A stretch of DNA of 16,888 nucleotides. Origin: Desulfomicrobium sp. Its GTDB lineage: Bacteria; Desulfobacterota; Desulfovibrionia; Desulfovibrionales; Desulfomicrobiaceae. The notes beneath the pieces are model-generated. The model saw nothing but the letters and a program-made list of their open reading frames with translations. It was not told the origin of the DNA and did not search any database. Of this stretch, positions 1 to 7,794 are shown piece by piece; positions within the stretch are counted from its first letter, which is position 1; the number at the start of each line of letters is the position of its first letter. The position numbers and the translations under genes are program-made. The stretch lies in contig DPKT01000157.1 of the NCBI GenBank assembly GCA_003542385.1, forward strand, positions 440 through 17,327, given 5' to 3'.

Positions 1-1
1 C

Positions 2-775
2 ATCGGCGTTGGCCAGTACCAGCACGACGTGGACCAGGCGGCCCTGAAGAGGAGTCTCGACGACGTGGTCGTGTCCTGCGTCAATCAGGTCGGCGTGGAC
101 GTGAACACGGCAAGCCCCGAACTCCTGGCCCACGTTTCGGGCCTGGGCCCGGTCTTGGCCGCGAATATCGTTGAGCACCGGCGGGAAAACGGCCCTTTCA
201 CGGATCGCAAGGGCCTGCTCAAGGTCAAGCGCCTGGGGCCCAAGGCCTTCGAGCAGTGCGCGGGCTTTCTGCGCATCCGGAACGGAAAGAACCCCCTGGA
301 CGGCAGCGCCATCCATCCCGAGCGCTACGAACTGGTCGGGCGCATGGCCAAGGATGTCGGCTGCGGAGTGGCCGAACTCCTGCGGGACGAAAGCCTGCGC
401 AGGCGCATCGATCTTTCGCGCTACGTGGGGGACGAGGTGGGGCTGCCCACCCTGAAGGACATCCTGGCCGAACTGGAGAAACCTGGGCGCGACCCGCGCC
501 AAGCCTTTCAGGTCTTCCGTTTCGCCGACGTGCACGACATCGCGGACCTGCACCCGGGCATGAGCGTGCCGGGCATCGTGACCAACGTGACGCGATTCGG
601 GGCGTTCGTGGACGTGGGCGTGCACCAGGACGGCCTGGTGCACATCAGCAACCTGGCCGACCGCTACGTCCGTGACCCCTCGGAGGTTGTCCGCACGGGC
701 CAGCAGGTGCAGGTCACGGTGCTGGAAGTGGACGTCAAGCGCCGTCGCATCGGCCTGTCCATGCGCACAATCTGA
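2..775 (+). CDS. tex: Tex-family transcription accessory protein, C-terminal part (5' end outside window)
   Basis: This is the 3' part of a Tex (YhgF-type) gene, a cytoplasmic nucleic-acid-binding protein linked to transcription. The frame is open to the left edge, and the first visible residues, IGVGQYQHDVDQ, are a typical Tex segment just before the helix-hairpin-helix region, so the GTG at 29 is not the start. The tandem helix-hairpin-helix segment spans roughly visible residues 25-95 (VNTASPELL, GLGPVLAANIVEHR, FTDRKGLLKVKRLGPKAFEQ). A C-terminal S1 RNA-binding domain covers roughly the last 75 residues (GIVTNVTRFGAFVDVGV, DGLVHIS, GQQVQVTVLEVD). Tex proteins are usually about 700-780 aa, so close to two thirds lies outside the window. 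The protein stops soon after the S1 fold, with no long basic tail. No other family combines these two domains in this order with this linker, so identification is secure. Confidence 0.95.
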   Translation: MGVGQYQHDVDQAALKRSLDDVVVSCVNQVGVDVNTASPELLAHVSGLGPVLAANIVEHRRENGPFTDRKGLLKVKRLGPKAFEQCAGFLRIRNGKNPLDGSAIHPERYELVGRMAKDVGCGVAELLRDESLRRRIDLSRYVGDEVGLPTLKDILAELEKPGRDPRQAFQVFRFADVHDIADLHPGMSVPGIVTNVTRFGAFVDVGVHQDGLVHISNLADRYVRDPSEVVRTGQQVQVTVLEVDVKRRRIGLSMRTI

Positions 776-814
776 ACGCGTCAAATCACCGAAACAAAAC
801 CCTCCCCCATACGC

Positions 815-850
815 GGGTGCAGGGGGCGCGCCCCCTGCCCGCCGGAGGCA
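815..850 (+). repeat. 36-bp palindromic intergenic repeat, copy 1
   Basis: This is one of three copies of the same 36-bp unit, with others at 9653-9688 and 9752-9787, all in the same orientation on the plus strand. The core is a perfect 20-bp palindrome (left arm GCAGGGGGCG) followed by the conserved tail CCGCCGGAGGCA, which can form a second small hairpin (TGCC/GGCA). It lies between the convergent 3' ends of tex and the DMT transporter gene, where it could also end transcription from either side. Mobility or function is not shown by the sequence. Confidence 0.85.
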
Positions 851-866
851 CCTTCTTCCCTCCCCC

Positions 867-1745
867 CTACGATGCGCCCGGCCGGTTGGCCAGGTACACG
901 CCGGAGATGACCATGGTGCCGCCGGTGAGCAGGGCGGAGGTCACGGGTTCGCCCAGGATGACGTAGCCCATGGCGATGGCGAAGACGGGCACGAGGTTGA
1001 TGAAGATGCCGGCGCGGGCGGCGCCGATGGCGCGGATGCCTGCGTAGTACCAGGTGAAGGCCACGCCCGTGGCCACGACGCCGAGGAAAAGGATGTTGCC
1101 CCAGTCCACGAGGCTGGCCCGGCCGATGTCGTCCAGGAGTCCGTGGGTCAGGGCCGGGGTGACGAGCATGAGTGTGCCGAGGATGCAGGACCAGGTCACG
1201 GCCATGAGCGGGTTCACCCGCTTCATGACCCGGCTGCCGGCCACGGAGTAGGCCGTCCAGGCGGCCACGCAGCCCAGGATCATGAGGTCGCCGTGGGACA
1301 GGCCGCCCTGGAAGAGTTTCACCGGGTTGCCCCCGGAGAGGACGATGGACGCGCCCGTCAGGGACAGGAGAGTCCCGGCGATCTTGCCCGGCGTGAGGCG
1401 TTCGCCGAGCATGAGGGCCGAGATGATGCTGATGATGACGGGCACCGAGGCGATGATCAGGGCCGCCCGTCCGGCCGGGACGGTCTGCAGGCCCGTGAAG
1501 AAGAAGGCGTTGTAGAGGAAGATGCCGGTCAGGCCGAGGAAGGCCACGGGCAGGATGTCCTTTTTCGGCAGGGCCGGGAAGGCGCCGTTCACGCGCCAGG
1601 ACCAGAAGAGCAGAAAGGCCGAGGCCGTGACGAAGCGCAGCAGGGCGGCGGAGAAGGGCCCCATGTCCTGGGCCAGGATGCGGCCGGAGATCCAGGTCGC
1701 GCCCCAGAAGAAGACGGAGCCGACGAGTTTGGCGTAGACGAGCAT
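867..1745 (-). CDS. EamA/DMT-family membrane transporter
   Basis: The 292-residue protein is made almost entirely of hydrophobic segments and has the two-repeat organisation of the drug/metabolite transporter superfamily: two EamA domains of five predicted membrane spans each. The first runs roughly over residues 5-138 and ends in the typical VIISIISALMLGERLTPGKIAG stretch. The second covers roughly 152-290 and ends in the equivalent segment VPVFAIAMGYVILGEPVTSA. The conserved glutamate in each LGE motif is present. Length is normal for the family. The start at 1745 is supported by AAGGA four bases upstream. Members export or import amino acids, metabolites or drugs, and substrate cannot be read from sequence. 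The gene is a single transcription unit, divergent from bacterioferritin and convergent with tex. Confidence 0.9.
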   Translation of the reverse strand: MLVYAKLVGSVFFWGATWISGRILAQDMGPFSAALLRFVTASAFLLFWSWRVNGAFPALPKKDILPVAFLGLTGIFLYNAFFFTGLQTVPAGRAALIIASVPVIISIISALMLGERLTPGKIAGTLLSLTGASIVLSGGNPVKLFQGGLSHGDLMILGCVAAWTAYSVAGSRVMKRVNPLMAVTWSCILGTLMLVTPALTHGLLDDIGRASLVDWGNILFLGVVATGVAFTWYYAGIRAIGAARAGIFINLVPVFAIAMGYVILGEPVTSALLTGGTMVISGVYLANRPGAS

Positions 1746-1932
1746 GGCGTTCCTTGGAGCAAAAAAGCGGTGAGCGTGAAGATGCGCTGTGTACTCCCGA
1801 TGCCCTGCGGCATCAAGAGAGCGGGTCGGGAAAATCGGTTTTGAAATGACTTGCCGCTTGCGCCCTGTCTTTGGTAAGCTGTCAATGTTTCATGCAGAAG
1901 CAAGCAAACCTTTAATATTTCAGGAGGATAAT

Positions 1933-2466
1933 ATGGCTCTTTCGAAGGAAGAACGCAGGGCCCGCGTTATTGACGTTTTGAACCAGGCCCGGGCCATGGA
2001 ACTCTTCGCCATCACCCAGTACATGAACCAGCACTACAACCTGGACAGCATGGACTACGGCGAACTGGCCGCCAAGATGAAGCTCATCGCCATCGACGAG
2101 ATGCGCCACGCCGAGATGTTCGCCGAGCGCGTCAAGGAACTCGGCGGCGAGCCGACCACCTCTTATGAAGGCGACCTGAAGAAGGGCCAGGATGTGCGCA
2201 GTATCTTCCCCTACGACACCCAGCTCGAGGACGACACCATCGACGTCTACAGCCAGTTCCTGCTGACCTGCCGCGACAACGGCGATCCCATCAGCGCCAA
2301 GCTCTTCGAGACCATCATCGAGGAGGAGCAGGCCCACATGAACTACTTCGACAACGTCGGCAACCACATCGAGACTCTGGGCGACACCTACCTGTCCAAG
2401 ATCGCCGGCACCTCCGCCTCCACGGGGCCCTCCACCAAGGGCTTCCTGATCAGCGGCGGCAACTGA
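1933..2466 (+). CDS. bfr: Bacterioferritin (heme-containing iron storage protein)
   Basis: The 177-residue four-helix protein should assemble into a 24-subunit shell that oxidises Fe(II) and stores it as a ferric mineral. All six di-iron ferroxidase ligands are present at E23, E56, H59, E99, E132 and H135. M57 is the expected axial ligand of the inter-subunit heme. As far as I recall, these numbers are identical to those of the Desulfovibrio desulfuricans bacterioferritin, which carries iron-coproporphyrin III instead of protoheme; whether that applies here is inference. The ATG at 1933 is chosen because AGGAGG ends seven bases upstream and because the ligand numbering fits; the frame is open further upstream but without a ribosome site. 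In D. desulfuricans a rubredoxin gene is known to precede bfr; here the gene stands alone with its own terminator. No clear Fur-type operator was seen in the 187 bases upstream. Confidence 0.95.
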   Translation: MALSKEERRARVIDVLNQARAMELFAITQYMNQHYNLDSMDYGELAAKMKLIAIDEMRHAEMFAERVKELGGEPTTSYEGDLKKGQDVRSIFPYDTQLEDDTIDVYSQFLLTCRDNGDPISAKLFETIIEEEQAHMNYFDNVGNHIETLGDTYLSKIAGTSASTGPSTKGFLISGGN

Positions 2467-2492
2467 GCCCTTGGCTCCCTGCCTTTCCTTTC

Positions 2493-2524
2493 GATGCGCG
2501 GGCATGTCCCGCGCATCTTTTTTT
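2493..2524 (+). terminator. Rho-independent terminator of bfr
   Basis: A perfect 10-bp stem (arm GATGCGCGGG, 2493-2502, pairing with 2508-2517) encloses a five-base loop and is followed directly by seven T residues. It begins 26 bases after the bfr stop codon. Confidence 0.95.
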
Positions 2525-2597
2525 CCGGCTTGATTTGACGTCCTGGTCGCGATATTCGAATCCAACGTGTTGAATCTGTTCATCGTAGCGGCTGCAC

Positions 2598-4910
2598 ATG
2601 CCCAGGATGCCCATGCTTCCTCAAGTCGAGCCCACAGCTTCTCGCCATACGTCCCGCCGCAGGATTCTGGCGGACTCCCTGCACAACGAGGTTTCGGCCT
2701 GGGTGGTGCTCGCCATCTCTTTGGCCATCACGGTGCTCAGCTGGTACATTTCCGCCAGATCCGTGGAAAACCACCTTCGTGACAGATTCGATTTCGAAGT
2801 CGAGAAGGCCGGAATGGCCATCACCAAGCGCATGCAGGAATATGAGCAGGTCCTGCGCAGCGGGATCGGGCTCTTCCTGGCGTCGGATGACGTGAGCCGC
2901 GAGGACTGGCGCCTGTTCGTCGAGAACCTGCAGATCGACGCCTACTGGCCCGGCATCCAGGGCGTGGGCTTCAGCAGGATGATCGCCCCGGACGAACTGG
3001 AGACTCACGAACGCGAGGTGCGGGCCGAAGGTTTTGCGGACTATGCTGTCCGTCCTCGGGGGGCGCGCGAGCAGTACAGCGCCATCGTTTTTCTTGAGCC
3101 GTTTTCCGGCCGGAACCTGAGAGCGTTCGGTTACGACATGTTTTCCGAGGGCGTACGCCGGGCCGCCATGTGCCAGGCCCGCGACAGCGGGATGCCGGCC
3201 GTTTCGGGCAAGGTCACCCTCGTGCAGGAGACGAACCAGGATGTGCAGCTCGGATTCCTCATGTATCTGCCGCTCTACAGCCCGGACGCCTCCGTCGACA
3301 CCGTCGAACAGCGTAGGGCCGCCCTGCGGGGCTTCGTGTACAGCCCGTTCCGCATCCGCGATCTGCTGAACGGGATTCTCGGCCACGGACTGCCGAATCT
3401 GCATTTCCGCGTGCACGACGGGGAGGAGGTGGTCAAGGATTCCCTCCTTTACGATTCCCAGCCGGAGCGGATTTTCGGGCAGGACTGCACTCTGGTGACC
3501 GAACGGGCTATCGGGCTACCGGGCCGGACATGGACGGTCCGTTTCGCGGCCCTGCCCGAGTTCGTGGATGGGATGCCGGCGGACCAGCCCATGCTGATCG
3601 CCGTCGGCGGCGTGACGGTCGATCTGTTGCTCTTCGCGGTGATCTGGTCCCTTTCGGCGCAGCGCAGGCGCACGGAGCGGCACGCCCTGGCCATGGCCGC
3701 GGTCATGGCGGAACTGCAGGCTGCCAGGGATCAGGCCGAGGCGGCGAACCGGGCCAAGTCGGCGTTTCTGGCGAACATGAGCCACGAACTGCGCACGCCC
3801 CTGAACGGCATCATGGGCATGCTGCAGCTCCTGCAGATGACGGAGCTCAGCGGGGAGCAGAACGACTACGCGTCGACGGCGGTGTTCTCCTGCACCAGGC
3901 TGACGCGCCTTCTGGGGGATATTCTCGACCTGTCGCGCGTGGAGGCCGGGAAGATCCAGATTCAACGCCAGCCGTTCAACCTGCGGGAGCTGCTGCATTC
4001 CCTCGGGGAACTCTTCCAGCCGGCTGCTCGGCAGGCGGGGATCGGCCTTTCGGTGCACATGTCGGATGACCTGCCGGCCATGGTCACGGGGGATGAGCAC
4101 CGTTTGCTGCAGATCCTGTCGAACCTGCTCGGCAACGCGGTGAAGTTCACGCGAAGCGGGGAGGTGCGGCTGGATGCCTCCGTGCTGCCGCACGGTTCCG
4201 AAGGCGACAGGCATTTTCTGTTCCTGGTTTCGGACACCGGTCCGGGCATCGACGGCCAGAGCCTCGAGGTGATCTTCGAGCCGTTCAGACAGGGGGAAAG
4301 CGCCGGCGAGAAGAGCCGGCAGGGCGCCGGTCTCGGCCTGAGCATCGTGCGTGGCCTCGTGACCCTCATGGGCGGCTCCGTGTCCGTGGAGAGCGAGGTG
4401 GGCAGGGGGACGACCGTGGCCGTCGGCCTGCCCTTCGGTGCGACAACGCAGCCTGCCGCCGCGGAGTGCTGCGAACTGCATCTTTCGGACAGGCGCCGGA
4501 TGGGCTCTCTGCGTGTGCTGCTGGTGGAGGACGAACCCGTCAACCGTCTCGGCATTGCGACCATGCTCGGCAAGCGCGGCATTGAGGTCTTCCAGGCGGA
4601 GAACGGGCAGGAAGCCCTCGATACGCTGCAGAGGGCGAAGGTCGACCTGATTTTCATGGATGTGCAGATGCCCGTTCTGGACGGCCTGGAAACGACGCGG
4701 ATCATCCGGACGGATTCGCGCTTCGCCGAGTCCGCGCAGGTGCCCATCGTGGCCCTGACGGCTTACGCCATGGCCGGTGACCGGGAGCGGTTGCTGGCAT
4801 CGGGGATGGACGCCTATCTGGCCAAGCCCGTGGACATGAAGAGCCTCGTCGAAACCCTCGAACGCCTGGTTCTCGACGGGGACGGCGGAGCCGCGCCGGG
4901 AAAGGCCTGA
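2598..4910 (+). CDS. CHASE-domain hybrid sensor histidine kinase with C-terminal receiver
   Basis: This is a 770-residue inner-membrane sensor kinase. A first membrane span at about 33-52 and a second at about 332-353 enclose a periplasmic region of roughly 280 residues with CHASE-domain features (YWPGIQGVGFSRMIAPDELE, FGYDMFSEGVRR, VTLVQE, LPLY). A short coiled segment follows, then HisKA with phospho-acceptor H396 in NMSHELRTPLNG. The ATPase domain has an N box around 509-513, a G1 box at SDTGPGI (545-551) and a G2 box at GAGLGLSIV (576-584). The receiver domain starts near 638 with acidic E644/D645, phospho-acceptor D688, T721 and K743. All catalytic residues are present, so the protein should autophosphorylate and pass phosphate internally. 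CHASE domains bind small extracellular ligands; the ligand is unknown. No response regulator or Hpt gene is adjacent. The start is uncertain: ATG at 2598, 2607 and 2613 are all in frame, and none has a strong ribosome site. Confidence 0.93.
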   Translation: MPRMPMLPQVEPTASRHTSRRRILADSLHNEVSAWVVLAISLAITVLSWYISARSVENHLRDRFDFEVEKAGMAITKRMQEYEQVLRSGIGLFLASDDVSREDWRLFVENLQIDAYWPGIQGVGFSRMIAPDELETHEREVRAEGFADYAVRPRGAREQYSAIVFLEPFSGRNLRAFGYDMFSEGVRRAAMCQARDSGMPAVSGKVTLVQETNQDVQLGFLMYLPLYSPDASVDTVEQRRAALRGFVYSPFRIRDLLNGILGHGLPNLHFRVHDGEEVVKDSLLYDSQPERIFGQDCTLVTERAIGLPGRTWTVRFAALPEFVDGMPADQPMLIAVGGVTVDLLLFAVIWSLSAQRRRTERHALAMAAVMAELQAARDQAEAANRAKSAFLANMSHELRTPLNGIMGMLQLLQMTELSGEQNDYASTAVFSCTRLTRLLGDILDLSRVEAGKIQIQRQPFNLRELLHSLGELFQPAARQAGIGLSVHMSDDLPAMVTGDEHRLLQILSNLLGNAVKFTRSGEVRLDASVLPHGSEGDRHFLFLVSDTGPGIDGQSLEVIFEPFRQGESAGEKSRQGAGLGLSIVRGLVTLMGGSVSVESEVGRGTTVAVGLPFGATTQPAAAECCELHLSDRRRMGSLRVLLVEDEPVNRLGIATMLGKRGIEVFQAENGQEALDTLQRAKVDLIFMDVQMPVLDGLETTRIIRTDSRFAESAQVPIVALTAYAMAGDRERLLASGMDAYLAKPVDMKSLVETLERLVLDGDGGAAPGKA

Positions 4911-4992
4911 GGGCCCTGAACGCGGGCTTTACCGGAACCCCGGCAACGGGTAGACGCCTGCCTCCACGCAATCATCAACAACAGGGAACGCC

Positions 4993-5718
4993 ATGACCGC
5001 CCCATCCCGCCCCGGCGCGCGGCATCTGCCGTCGAACCTGCGCATCGTCCACGAAGACCGCGACATCATCGTCGTGGACAAGCCTGCCGGCATGCTGACC
5101 ATGGCCTCGGACACGGAAAAGACCCGCACGGCCTATTTCGCCCTGACGGACTACGTGCGCAAGGGCAACTCCAAGTCCCGCAACAGGATCTTCATCGTCC
5201 ACCGCCTCGACCGCGAGACTTCGGGCCTGGTCATCTTCGCCAAGTCCGAAGAGGCCAAGCGGACCCTCCAGGAGCGCTGGCCCGAAACGACCAAGGTCTA
5301 TGCGGCGGTGGTGCACGGACGCATGGACAAGGCCTCGGGCCTGGTCATCTCGCACCTTGTGGAGAGCGGTGTGCACAAGGTGTATTCCACCCGCGACACG
5401 GCCCAGGGGAAGCTCGCGCGCACGGCCTGGAAGGTGGTGCAGGAACGGGGTGAGTACACGCTTCTGGACATCGAACTGCTGACGGGCCGCAAGCACCAGA
5501 TCCGCGTGCAGATGGCGGACCTGGGCCACCCCGTGGTCGGGGACAGGAAGTACGGGGCGGGCGGCGACGCCTTCCCGCGCCTGGCCCTGCACGCCAAGTC
5601 CGTCACTTTCGCCCATCCCTTCACGGGAAAAAGCATGACGCTGACGGCGCCGGTGCCTACGGCCTTTGCGCAGCTGGTGGGGAAGGTGGCCGAACCGACC
5701 CCTGAACCGGGTTTGTAG
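4993..5718 (+). CDS. RluA-family pseudouridine synthase
   Basis: The 241-residue cytoplasmic enzyme should isomerise uridine to pseudouridine in rRNA or tRNA. The opening DIIVVDKPAGMLTM is the usual first strand and loop of the RluA fold. The catalytic motif HRLDRETSGLVIFAKS contains the nucleophile D73. Later conserved segments are KVYAAVVHG, LLTGRKHQIRVQMADLGHPVVGDRKYG and LALHAKSVTFAHPFTG. There is no N-terminal S4 domain, which resembles the short RluA/TruC-like members rather than RluC or RluD. The RNA target cannot be assigned from sequence. ATG at 4993 has GGGA seven bases upstream. It lies 82 bases after the histidine kinase in the same direction and might be cotranscribed with it, but no functional link is evident. 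Confidence 0.92.
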   Translation: MTAPSRPGARHLPSNLRIVHEDRDIIVVDKPAGMLTMASDTEKTRTAYFALTDYVRKGNSKSRNRIFIVHRLDRETSGLVIFAKSEEAKRTLQERWPETTKVYAAVVHGRMDKASGLVISHLVESGVHKVYSTRDTAQGKLARTAWKVVQERGEYTLLDIELLTGRKHQIRVQMADLGHPVVGDRKYGAGGDAFPRLALHAKSVTFAHPFTGKSMTLTAPVPTAFAQLVGKVAEPTPEPGL

Positions 5719-5762
5719 TTCCGTCGGCTGCCGTGCGAAAACTGTCCATGACGCGCTTGTGT

Positions 5763-5781
5763 TATTCGCGATTCGCGAATA
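5763..5781. promoter_or_regulatory. 19-bp perfect palindrome, candidate operator of the winged-helix/NTase pair
   Basis: TATTCGCGATTCGCGAATA is a perfect inverted repeat with 9-bp arms around one central T. It ends 12 bases before the ATG at 5794 and abuts the AGGAA ribosome site. The first downstream product is a winged-helix protein, so autorepression is the natural reading. I see no convincing -35/-10 pair; the palindrome may cover the -10 element or lie in the leader. Confidence 0.7.
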
Positions 5782-5793
5782 GGAAATAAAACT

Positions 5794-6315
5794 ATGCTGA
5801 AGCCGCAAGATATGGTGATCCTGCTCAAGCTGGCCCTGGAGCCCGTCAGGTCGTGGTCCTACAATCAACTGGCGTACGAGCTGCGCATGAGTGCGTCGGA
5901 AGTGCACAAGGGGGTCGGCAGGCTCGACCATGCGCGCCTGTTCAACAAGCAGACCAAACGGCCGCACCGAAGGGCGTGCGAGGAATTTCTCGTGCATGGC
6001 GTAAAGTACGCCTTTGCGCCGGATATCGGGCCCGTGACCAGAGGGGTTCCGACCGGTTTTGCGGCGCCGGTCCTCAGCCATCCTTTGTCTTCGGAATCCG
6101 CGGAGATGGAGGCGTATGTCTGGCCGCATCCCGAAGGACTGGTGCGCGGCGCCGCCTTGACTCCCCTGTTTCCCGCGGCCGTGGAGGCCGCCAGGCATGA
6201 CGAATCTCTGTATGCGGCTCTGGCCCTGCTTGACGCCATGCGCATAGGCCGGGCACGGGAGCGCTCCCTGGCCGAGAAGATGCTGCTGGAGACGTTGCGG
6301 CGTGCGGCGGAATAG
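5794..6315 (+). CDS. Winged-helix DNA-binding protein, putative antitoxin/autorepressor of the NTase pair
   Basis: The 173-residue protein carries a winged-helix domain in its first 55 residues: LKPQDMVILLKLAL is the first helix, WSYNQLAYELRMSASEV is the helix-turn-helix with S33-V37 leading into the recognition helix, and RLDHARLF ends it. The rest has a conserved-looking body: VWPHPEGLVRG around 109-119, then PLFPAA and a helical end with DAMRIGRARERSLAEKMLLETL. It resembles short MarR-like proteins found beside nucleotidyltransferase genes; no named family is claimed. ATG at 5794 is preceded by AGGAA. The gene overlaps the next one by 14 bases, showing translational coupling. By analogy with AbiEi, it would bind the palindrome upstream, repress the pair and neutralise the partner. 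An ordinary transcription factor is the alternative. Confidence 0.7.
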   Translation: MLKPQDMVILLKLALEPVRSWSYNQLAYELRMSASEVHKGVGRLDHARLFNKQTKRPHRRACEEFLVHGVKYAFAPDIGPVTRGVPTGFAAPVLSHPLSSESAEMEAYVWPHPEGLVRGAALTPLFPAAVEAARHDESLYAALALLDAMRIGRARERSLAEKMLLETLRRAAE

Positions 6316-7006
6316 GGAGGCCGGCGTCGAGCGCGTCGTCGAGACCGCGCGCCTGCTGGGCGAGCTTGCCGAAGAGGTGGTTTTCCTAGGGGGCGCTGTG
6401 GCCGGCTTGCTGGTCACGGATCCGGCGGCCCCGTCCATGCGTCCCACCCTCGATATCGATGTAATTGTCGAAGTTATGACCCGTGGGGAGTATTACGCAT
6501 TTCAGGACAGGCTCCGGGCGCGGGGCTTTCGAGAAGCCATGGACGAAACCGTGATCTGCCGTTTCCGGAACGGCCCGATCGTGCTTGACGTCATGCCTAC
6601 GGAGCCGATGGTTTTGGGTTTTTCCAACCGCTGGTATTCAGATGCGGCAAGGAATGCAGAGGTCGTGGTTGCGGATTCGGTGAAGATCCGGTGCGTCAGT
6701 CCCGTATATTTTCTGGCTACGAAACTTGAGGCTTATCATGGGCAGGGCGGGGGCGATTTCATGCTCAGCCATGACATGGAAGATATTGTCTCGGTCGTGG
6801 ACGGACGCGCGGAGATAGATGATGAGATCGGGAACGCCGAACCGGAAGTCCGCCGATACCTTGGGAGTCAGTTCGCGGACCTTCTGAAACAGGTTGATTT
6901 CCTCGATGCCCTGCCCGGATATCTTCCAGGGGATGCCGGGAGCCAGCGACGCCTGCCGCTTCTTGTACGGCGCCTGGAGCGTCTGGCAGAGTTCAGTCCC
7001 TTCTGA
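6302..7006 (+). CDS. Nucleotidyltransferase-fold protein, AbiEii-like putative toxin
   Basis: The 234-residue protein shows a minimal nucleotidyltransferase core: VFLGGAVAGLLVTD (GG at 30-31), RPTLDIDVIVEV with catalytic-type D51 and D53, and a third acidic residue D96 in VLDVMP. A later block, PVYFLATKLEAYHGQGGGDF followed by SHDMEDIVSVVDGR, has the lysine (K141) and acidic residues typical of AbiEii/DUF1814-like proteins. In that family nucleotide transfer to RNA or protein blocks growth, and a winged-helix partner counteracts it. GTG at 6302 is proposed, with GGAG about ten bases upstream inside the preceding gene; no other start codon precedes the GG motif except GTG in EEVVF. Codon use after about 6600 appears less GC-rich than in neighbouring genes, by eye, consistent with horizontal acquisition. 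It converges with glnQ. Toxic activity is inference only; the core residues are present and the frame is intact. Confidence 0.72.
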   Translation: MRRNREAGVERVVETARLLGELAEEVVFLGGAVAGLLVTDPAAPSMRPTLDIDVIVEVMTRGEYYAFQDRLRARGFREAMDETVICRFRNGPIVLDVMPTEPMVLGFSNRWYSDAARNAEVVVADSVKIRCVSPVYFLATKLEAYHGQGGGDFMLSHDMEDIVSVVDGRAEIDDEIGNAEPEVRRYLGSQFADLLKQVDFLDALPGYLPGDAGSQRRLPLLVRRLERLAEFSPF

Positions 7007-7059
7007 ACCGGACGCTCTTTCCTTTCAACAGGACTCGGCGCCCGGACCTCACCCGGAAC

Positions 7060-7794
7060 CTACCGGCCCGAACCCACGATCTTGCCCAGGAAGTCCCGCA
7101 GGCGGGGGTTCTTGGGGTTGCCGAAGAAATCTTTTGGCGCGCCTTCCTCCTGGATCACGCCCTGGTCGATGAAGATGACCCTGTCGGCCACCTCGCGGGC
7201 GAAGCCCATCTCATGGGTGACGACGATCATGGTCATGCCTTCGGCCGCCAGTTTCCTCATGACTTCCAGCACTTCGCCGACCAGTTCCGGGTCCAGGGCC
7301 GAGGTGGGCTCGTCGAAGAGGATGACCTTGGGCTGCAGGGCCAGGGCGCGGGCGATGGCCACGCGCTGTTTCTGGCCGCCCGAGAGCTGCTCCGGGAAGG
7401 CGTCGGCCTTGGAGGCCAGGCCGACCTTGGCCAGCAGGTCGTAGCCGAGGTGCTCGGCGTCGGCCTTGGGCATCCTGCGGACCTTGATGGGGCCGAGCGT
7501 CACGTTGTCGAGGACGGTCATGTGCGGGAACAGGTTGAACTGCTGGAAGACCATGCCCGCTTCGGTGCGCACGGAGTTGATGTCCGTCTTGGGGTCCATG
7601 ATGTCGTGCCCGTCTACGATGACGGTGCCCGAGGTCGGCGTCTCCAGGCGGTTGATGCACCTGAGCACCGTTGATTTGCCCGAGCCGGAGGGGCCGATGA
7701 TGCAGACCACCTCGCCGGCGCTGACGGTCAGGTCGACGCCCTTCAGGACTTCCAGGTCCCCGAAACTCTTGTGCAGATTCCTGATCTCGATCAT
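7060..7794 (-). CDS. glnQ: Glutamine-type polar amino acid ABC transporter, ATP-binding subunit
   Basis: This 244-residue ATPase powers the importer formed with the two upstream genes. Walker A GPSGSGKS is at 34-41, the Q-loop glutamine lies in FQQF at 83-86, the signature LSGGQ is at 137-141, Walker B ILFDE is at 158-162 and the switch histidine is H194. Similarity to E. coli GlnQ is high along the full length (MIEIRNLHKSFG, LRCINRLE, EAGMVFQQF, DEPTSALDPEL). The ATG overlaps the glnP stop by four bases, so translation is coupled. It is the last gene of the operon. No clear T-tract terminator is visible in the 53 bases before the convergent NTase gene. Confidence 0.93.
   Translation of the reverse strand: MIEIRNLHKSFGDLEVLKGVDLTVSAGEVVCIIGPSGSGKSTVLRCINRLETPTSGTVIVDGHDIMDPKTDINSVRTEAGMVFQQFNLFPHMTVLDNVTLGPIKVRRMPKADAEHLGYDLLAKVGLASKADAFPEQLSGGQKQRVAIARALALQPKVILFDEPTSALDPELVGEVLEVMRKLAAEGMTMIVVTHEMGFAREVADRVIFIDQGVIQEEGAPKDFFGNPKNPRLRDFLGKIVGSGR

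Noticed and set aside
1789..1932. Upstream start for bacterioferritin
   Set aside because: There is no ribosome site; the ATG at 1933 has AGGAGG, and the ligand numbers then match the known protein.
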